A stretch of 36,281 nt of DNA from Peptoniphilus_A sp001811425 (GTDB taxonomy: Bacteria > Bacillota > Clostridia > Tissierellales > Peptoniphilaceae): positions 1-36,281 of the forward strand of contig NZ_KV804686.1 in the NCBI RefSeq assembly GCF_001811425.1, given 5' to 3'. Shown here one piece after another: positions 31,563 to 36,281 of this stretch. A program made the translations under genes and the position numbers. Under the pieces are notes generated by a model. That model had not been told where the DNA came from and did no database searches. It saw nothing but the letters and a program-made list of their open reading frames with translations. Position 1 is the stretch's first letter, and each line of letters begins with the position of its first letter.

Positions 31563-32179
31563 ACTATTCCCCTCTCCCTCAAATATTTTGTGGAAAACTT
31601 GTAGTCTAACTTAAAGGACAAAATGCAAATTATTATTGAACCTATAATAAAGGCAGGTCTGTAGTTTAATAAATTTTCGTAATAGGCTGCGTAGGTCATG
31701 GCAAAAAATATTCCTAAGCCTACAATCAAAATACTGTAAAGAAATACAACTATTCCCTTTTTATATTTTGTAAAAACAATGTGACTAAGGCTAAGTGCCA
31801 TAAAGTCTAGGGCAATAAATATACTTAGATAAAGATTTATCATAAAATTTTTATCTTCATCAGCACTAATAATTAGTCCAATTAAAAAAACAAGAGTGGT
31901 TAAGATAAATATTATTAGATTTTTTATAATTTTTGCATGAGAATAGTCTTCTAAAGAGACTGGCATAGTCATGAACTTTTGAAAATCTTTAAAGTTATCT
32001 CCAAAGACACCTTGTGCCCTAATGATAAATATCATTGTAAGAGTCCATTGGCTAAAAAATCTGTTGAAGGCTTGTCCTGTTATCAAAAAACCAATAAAAA
32101 GTATGGAAGTAATAAATATAACAATTGGTAGGGCAAGTTTCTTTACAAGTTTAAAGTCATTATATAAAACTGCTTTCAT
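31559..32179 (-). CDS. ABC transporter permease, first of two
   Basis: It is a 206-residue protein with six predicted membrane helices (start MKAVLYNDFKLVKKLALP). It overlaps the ATPase gene upstream and the second permease downstream by 4 bp each, so all four genes should be made from one coupled mRNA. It resembles the ABC-2-like permeases of YtrA/GntR operons. Similar size and start to its neighbour suggest the pair forms the heterodimeric membrane channel. Confidence 0.82.
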   Translation of the reverse strand: MKAVLYNDFKLVKKLALPIVIFITSILFIGFLITGQAFNRFFSQWTLTMIFIIRAQGVFGDNFKDFQKFMTMPVSLEDYSHAKIIKNLIIFILTTLVFLIGLIISADEDKNFMINLYLSIFIALDFMALSLSHIVFTKYKKGIVVFLYSILIVGLGIFFAMTYAAYYENLLNYRPAFIIGSIIICILSFKLDYKFSTKYLRERGIV

Positions 32180-33015
32180 TGTTCACCTCTTGATAAAAAT
32201 ATCATTATGTCCTCCACACTGGCCTTATCAACAACTTCATTGGGATAAAATTCTTTGAAAACTTGGACATTTTTTATCAAGGCTTCTGTTGAGTATTTAT
32301 TTTTTCTTGTCTTTAAGATAAAGTCTCCATAATTTTTTAAATTTTCTTCAGACGTTTTTAGGATTCCATATTTTTCTATTAGGGAGTCCTTTTCATCGTA
32401 TAAGATTACTCTTCCCTGGTGGATATAAATTATATAGTCTGCGATTTTTTCTATGTCAGACAAGATGTGTGATGAAAATAAAATTGTCCTGTCTCCATCT
32501 CTCATGTAGTCAAATAAAAACTCAATAATTTCGTCGCGAATAACTGGATCAAGTCCAGAAGTTGGCTCGTCAAAAATTAATAATTCTGGCTGGTGACAAA
32601 TTGCAGAAATTATTTTTAATTTCATCAAGTTTCCTGTGGAAAGTTCGCTTAACTTCTTGTCCCTTGGCATCTTAAATTTATCTGCACAGTCATAAAATAC
32701 TTCTTCATCAAAATTTTTGTAGGCAACTTTTAAAATGTCTACAACATCTTTTATCTTAAAGGTATCGTTGAAGAAGGAGTCAGGTATCACTGCCCCAATT
32801 TTTTCAAAAGATTCTTTATGAATTTTTTCTCCAAAAACTTTTATGTCGCCTTGGTATTTGTATAAATCTAAAATACATTTTAAAAGAGTTGTTTTTCCTG
32901 CACCGTTTTCGCCAATTAGACCTATAACTGCTCCCTCTGGTATTTCTAAACTGTCTATATCAAGTTCAAAATCCTTAAATTCTTTTTTCAAATTTTTTAT
33001 TTCTACTACTTTCAT
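32176..33015 (-). CDS. ABC transporter ATPase
   Basis: It is a 279-residue ABC-type ATPase. Seen: Walker A GENGAGKT (about 35-42), signature LSTGN in place of LSGGQ (about 124-128), Walker B LLIFDEP (about 145-151) and SSHILSD with the switch histidine. The Q-loop position reads AVIPD, with no glutamine, so that contact is unusual. A C-terminal helical extension (about 220-279) follows. It energises the two permeases and overlaps the GntR gene by 4 bp. Export or sensing of a membrane- or wall-active compound is inferred from operon type only. Confidence 0.92.
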   Translation of the reverse strand: MKVVEIKNLKKEFKDFELDIDSLEIPEGAVIGLIGENGAGKTTLLKCILDLYKYQGDIKVFGEKIHKESFEKIGAVIPDSFFNDTFKIKDVVDILKVAYKNFDEEVFYDCADKFKMPRDKKLSELSTGNLMKLKIISAICHQPELLIFDEPTSGLDPVIRDEIIEFLFDYMRDGDRTILFSSHILSDIEKIADYIIYIHQGRVILYDEKDSLIEKYGILKTSEENLKNYGDFILKTRKNKYSTEALIKNVQVFKEFYPNEVVDKASVEDIMIFLSRGEQ

Positions 33016-33392
33016 AGTTCACCCACTTCGTCTAATGTCTTTAAAATTTCTTGCAATTCATCTATGCCAATGCCAGAAGCCTTGGCAACTCTCATTGCGT
33101 CAGTAAAATATTTTTCTATCTCTGCAAGAGCATTTTCTCTTACAACTTCTTCATTTAATTTTTTTACAAAGGAACCCTTTCCTGGCATGGAATAAATGTA
33201 GCCCTCTTGCTCCAAGTCATTGTAGGCACGCTTTGTCGTTATGACAGAAACCTTTAGGTCGCTGGCAAGAGTCCTCATACCAGGAAGAGCTTCGTCTGCT
33301 CTTAGTTCACCAGCAACAATTTGAGCCTTGATTTGATTTTTTATTTGCTCGTAAATAGGAAGGCCGCTATCATTTGAAATAATAATTTTCAT
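33012..33392 (-). CDS. GntR-family regulator, YtrA type
   Basis: It is a 126-residue regulator. Residues 1-75 form the GntR winged helix (GLPIYEQIKNQIKAQIVAGE, then ALPGMRTLASDLKVSVITTK and GYIYSMPGKGSFV). The C-terminal part is only about 45 residues, mostly helix. That short effector region is the mark of the YtrA subfamily, which pairs with ABC transporter genes. It heads the operon, behind a consensus promoter that overlaps a dyad (separate entry), so autoregulation is likely. Confidence 0.93.
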   Translation of the reverse strand: MKIIISNDSGLPIYEQIKNQIKAQIVAGELRADEALPGMRTLASDLKVSVITTKRAYNDLEQEGYIYSMPGKGSFVKKLNEEVVRENALAEIEKYFTDAMRVAKASGIGIDELQEILKTLDEVGEL

Positions 33393-33408
33393 ATCACACC
33401 ACCTTTAA

Positions 33409-33431
33409 GTGTATATACTTTATATCTACAC
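33409..33431. promoter_or_regulatory. Operator dyad for the YtrA-type regulator
   Basis: GTGTATATA and TATCTACAC flank a 5-bp centre, 8 of 9 positions symmetrical. It overlaps the end of the -10 box and the start site of the GntR promoter. YtrA-type proteins bind dyads of GTGTA/TACAC kind. Confidence 0.7.
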
Positions 33432-33458
33432 TATAGTCTCGCCTGATAAATTTGTCAA
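33430..33458 (-). promoter_or_regulatory. Promoter of the GntR-ABC operon
   Basis: TTGACA (33458-33453), a 17-bp spacer and TATAGT (33435-33430). Confidence 0.88.
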
Positions 33459-33479
33459 GGCTTTTAAAAATTTTTCTCC

Positions 33480-33518
33480 AATAAAAAAAGCCGGCAGAGA
33501 ATTTTCCCTGTCGGCTTT
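33480..33518 (-). terminator. Terminator of the P-type ATPase gene
   Basis: On the minus strand AAAGCCG (33518-33512) and CGGCTTT (33493-33487) pair, extended by CAG/CTG after one mismatch, followed by a T run. Confidence 0.9.
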
Positions 33519-33531
33519 ACAATTAAATTAT

Positions 33532-36228
33532 TTATTTTTTCTTAAATCTAACTTTCTTTTGAATTTCTCCAGCTACTAGTGGAATAAGTGATGCTCCAAG
33601 TACAACTGCGATTTCTCTTGGTCCTAAGTCCATTAGTCCAAAGGCATCGTTTAAGACTGGTACATAAATTACAACTAGCATTAGCATGAAAGAGAATAGA
33701 GTCGCAAACACTAACTTTTTATTTGTAAATACTCCAAGTTCAAATACAGTCTTGTCAATTGATCTTGATGTGTATGATCTTAAAAGTTCACAAATAATTA
33801 GGGTTGAAAATGCCATTGTTCTTGCATGGTGTAGTCCTTCAGCTTGTCCAAACCACTCAAGTCCAACAAGGTATGCAAGAAGTGTTGCTACCGTAATTGC
33901 AATAGATTGAATTGCAACTGTAATTTTTATTTCTGTATCAAGGATTGGCTCGTCTGGATCACGTGGTGGTTCATCCATTATATCAGCTTCTCCTCTTTCA
34001 ACTCCAAGTGCAAGAGCTGGGAAGGAATCTGTTACAAGATTAAGCCAAAGTAATTGAATTGGAATTAGTGGCACTGGCAAGTTCATTAAAATTGAAATTA
34101 AAACTATTAAAACTTCTCCCAAGTTACAAGAAAGGAGATATGCAACGAATTTTTTTATGTTGGAATAAATTATTCTTCCTTCTTCAACTGCATTTACAAT
34201 TGTTGCAAAGTTGTCGTCTGTCAAAATTACTTCTGCAGTATTTTTTGCAACATCTGTGCCTGTAATTCCCATGGCAATACCAATATCTGCCTTTTTAATT
34301 GCCGGTGCGTCATTTACACCGTCACCAGTCATAGCTGTTATGTGACCATTTTGTTTTAGGGCTGTAACAATTTGAACTTTATTTTCTGGTGAAACTCTAG
34401 TGTAGACAGATTTTTCCTTTACGATTTCTCTAAGTTCTGTCTCAGACATTTCGTTAAGTTCTCTACCCATTATTGCTTCATCGTCATGCTCAGCAATGCC
34501 AAGGTCCTTGGCTATAGCAAGTCCTGTTTCAAGATAGTCGCCAGTAATCATAATAGGTCTAATGCCAGCTGACTTACATTCTTTTATGGCAGCCTTGGCT
34601 TCTGGTCTTGATGGGTCAATCATTCCAGTAAGTCCAACAAAGACCATGTCCTTTTCTATGGTATCTGATGTGATTTCACTTGGCATATCGCTATGTTTTC
34701 TATAAGCATAGCCTAAACATCTTAGGGCCGATCTTGCAAATTCACTGTTCTTTTCTAAAATTTCTTTTCTTAATTTTTCGTCAAGTTCAACTTCTTTTCC
34801 ATCAATTAAAACTTTTTCGCATCTGTCAAGGACAACATCAGGTGCTCCCTTGGTAAAGGATGCAATGCCCTCAAAAATTTTGTCGTGGAAAGTTGTCATC
34901 ATCTTTCTGTCAGAGTCAAAGGGAATTTCTTCCAATCTGTCAAAATTTTTATAAAGATTATCCAGTCCATTTCCTGCCTTTTCTGCAAAAGTAAGAAGGG
35001 CTCCTTCAGTTGGGTCTCCAGTGATAGAAGCTTCACCATCCTTTAGCTTTAATTTTGCATCATTAGTTAAGGCTGCAATTGATGATAAAATCTTTAAATT
35101 TTCATCTTCATCAATTGTGACAACTTCATCTTTTTTAGTGACATCGCCTTCTGGAGAGTAACCAGTTCCAGTTACATGATAAACTTGTCCGTCAGTAAAC
35201 ACTTTTACAACTGTCATTTCATTTTGTGTAAGTGTACCAGTTTTATCAGAACAAATTACTGTTGTTGTACCTAATGTTTCAACTGCCAAAAGTTTTTTTA
35301 CTATGGCATTTTTTTCTGCCATCTTGCCCATGCCAATAGAAAGTACAATTGTTACAATGGCAGGAAGTCCTTCAGGAACAGCTGCAACTGCAAGGGAAAT
35401 TGCAGTCATAAACATATCTAGTGGGTCATGCTTGTAAATTAAGCCAACTCCCATTACCACTGCACAGATAACTATTACTAAAATTCCAAGAGTTTTGGAA
35501 AGTTTTGCAAGTTTTCTTTGAAGTGGAGTTTGCTCATCAGAAACTGTTGCAATAGAAGTTGCGATTTTACCAATTTCTGTCTTGTGACCAGTTTCTATAA
35601 CTACTCCCATGCCTCTTCCATAAGTTACAATAGTTGAAGAATAAGCTAAGTTTTCTCTATCGCCAATTTCCATTTTGCCATCATAAACTGCATCAAAGTG
35701 TTTTTCAACTGCCACAGATTCACCAGTAAGTGAAGACTCATCGATTTTTAAATTTGATGATTCAATTAATCTTAAATCTGCTGGGACAATATCTCCAGTT
35801 TCGAGAACAATTATATCTCCTGGCACTAATTTATTTGAGTCAACTTCTTCGTGATCTCCATCTCTTATTACCTTTGCCTTTGGTGAAGACATTTTTTGCA
35901 AAGCTGCAATGGCTTCTTCTGCTTTTCCCTCCTGATAAATTGAAAGAAAGGCATTTACAATTACAATGGCAATTATAATTCCTGCATCGAGAGCTTCTCC
36001 TACAAAAATAGAAACAAGAGCTGCTGCAATTAAAATAATTATCATTGGGTCAAAAAATTGCTCCTTTAATTTTTCTCCAAAGGATTTTTTCTTTTCCTCT
36101 GCTAGAGCATTTTCCCCATACTCTTCTAGCCTTTTTTTGGCTTCATCTTCACTTAGTCCCCTCTCCTTTGTGGTGGAAAGATTCTTTAGGACCTCATCAG
36201 GCGACTGATTATACCAATTCTTTTCCAT
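33532..36228 (-). CDS. P-type Ca2+-transporting ATPase (PMR1/SERCA-like)
   Basis: It is an 898-residue P2A-type pump with ten membrane helices. Seen: the N-terminal cation-ATPase domain (LSEDEAKKRLEEYGENAL), actuator TGES, the helix-4 ion site AVPEGLPA, the phosphorylation motif DKTGTLT, ATP-binding KGAPD, the hinge TGDGVNDAPA, and helix 6 NLVTDSFPALALG. In calcium pumps PEGLP and N..D on helices 4 and 6 bind Ca2+, so calcium is favoured; manganese is possible. It has AGGAGG before the ATG. Its promoter region runs off the window, with a GC hairpin (36269-36281) at the very edge. Confidence 0.95.
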   Translation of the reverse strand: MEKNWYNQSPDEVLKNLSTTKERGLSEDEAKKRLEEYGENALAEEKKKSFGEKLKEQFFDPMIIILIAAALVSIFVGEALDAGIIIAIVIVNAFLSIYQEGKAEEAIAALQKMSSPKAKVIRDGDHEEVDSNKLVPGDIIVLETGDIVPADLRLIESSNLKIDESSLTGESVAVEKHFDAVYDGKMEIGDRENLAYSSTIVTYGRGMGVVIETGHKTEIGKIATSIATVSDEQTPLQRKLAKLSKTLGILVIVICAVVMGVGLIYKHDPLDMFMTAISLAVAAVPEGLPAIVTIVLSIGMGKMAEKNAIVKKLLAVETLGTTTVICSDKTGTLTQNEMTVVKVFTDGQVYHVTGTGYSPEGDVTKKDEVVTIDEDENLKILSSIAALTNDAKLKLKDGEASITGDPTEGALLTFAEKAGNGLDNLYKNFDRLEEIPFDSDRKMMTTFHDKIFEGIASFTKGAPDVVLDRCEKVLIDGKEVELDEKLRKEILEKNSEFARSALRCLGYAYRKHSDMPSEITSDTIEKDMVFVGLTGMIDPSRPEAKAAIKECKSAGIRPIMITGDYLETGLAIAKDLGIAEHDDEAIMGRELNEMSETELREIVKEKSVYTRVSPENKVQIVTALKQNGHITAMTGDGVNDAPAIKKADIGIAMGITGTDVAKNTAEVILTDDNFATIVNAVEEGRIIYSNIKKFVAYLLSCNLGEVLIVLISILMNLPVPLIPIQLLWLNLVTDSFPALALGVERGEADIMDEPPRDPDEPILDTEIKITVAIQSIAITVATLLAYLVGLEWFGQAEGLHHARTMAFSTLIICELLRSYTSRSIDKTVFELGVFTNKKLVFATLFSFMLMLVVIYVPVLNDAFGLMDLGPREIAVVLGASLIPLVAGEIQKKVRFKKK

Positions 36229-36281
36229 AATTCCTCCTTATAATAAATGCAAAATAAAATCATAACCACCGGCTAAGCCGG

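Overview
The window looks like chromosome from an AT-rich, non-sporulating, Gram-positive anaerobe. The best guess is the Peptoniphilaceae/Tissierellia group (Peptoniphilus, Anaerococcus and relatives). This is inferred from the low GC, strong AGGAGG ribosome sites, SLH and copper-amine-oxidase-like surface proteins, a BioY/SAM-I/type III pantothenate kinase repertoire, and Bacillus-like synteny (yabN, rqcP, divIC, yabR, tilS, hpt, ftsH, coaX, dusB, greA, lysS) without the sporulation genes that sit among them in Bacillus. No database search was possible.

Layout. (1) 1-3755: one end of an integrative conjugative element of the Tn1549/CTn type. It reads leftwards: a CD1845-like membrane protein, a RepA_N initiator, a DnaC-like ATPase, a PcfB/DUF3801 protein, a BRO/KilAC antirepressor, and a VirD4 coupling protein that breaks off at the window edge. 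Four 23-bp iterons lie inside repA. No integrase or relaxase is present, so the rest must lie to the left. (2) 3819-8131: lysS, greA, dusB and coaX, all on the minus strand. lysS carries a one-base frameshift and encodes a C-terminal tRNA-binding domain not usual for LysRS. (3) 8250-11413: bioY behind a BirA-like operator, then a class A penicillin-binding protein, both plus strand. (4) 11599-19021: ftsH, hpt, tilS, an S1 protein, divIC/ftsB, rqcP, HU, a yabN-like protein and a DapF-fold racemase, all minus. (5) 19138-21520: metK behind a SAM-I riboswitch, and an AEC transporter. (6) 21607-26238: plus-strand surface genes (stalk-domain protein, DUF1858 protein, YcdB-like protein, polysaccharide deacetylase, small membrane protein). 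(7) 26333-36228: minus-strand gltX, an SLH protein, an NCS2 purine permease, a four-gene YtrA-type ABC operon and a Ca2+-type P-ATPase.

The genes are mostly housekeeping: translation (lysS, gltX, tilS, dusB, rqcP, yabR), transcription fidelity (greA), wall synthesis and surface (PBP, deacetylase, SLH proteins), cofactors (coaX, bioY, metK) and purine salvage (hpt, NCS2). Spacing is very tight: no gap exceeds 200 bases, and control signals overlap one another.

The main non-routine signals are these. At two loci a terminator hairpin, a promoter and a Shine-Dalgarno are superimposed with identical geometry (24844-24893 and 29384-29439). The HU mRNA has a three-way-junction 5' leader. The iterons inside repA are out of phase with its codons. 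A terminator-like hairpin abuts a tilS start that has no Shine-Dalgarno.
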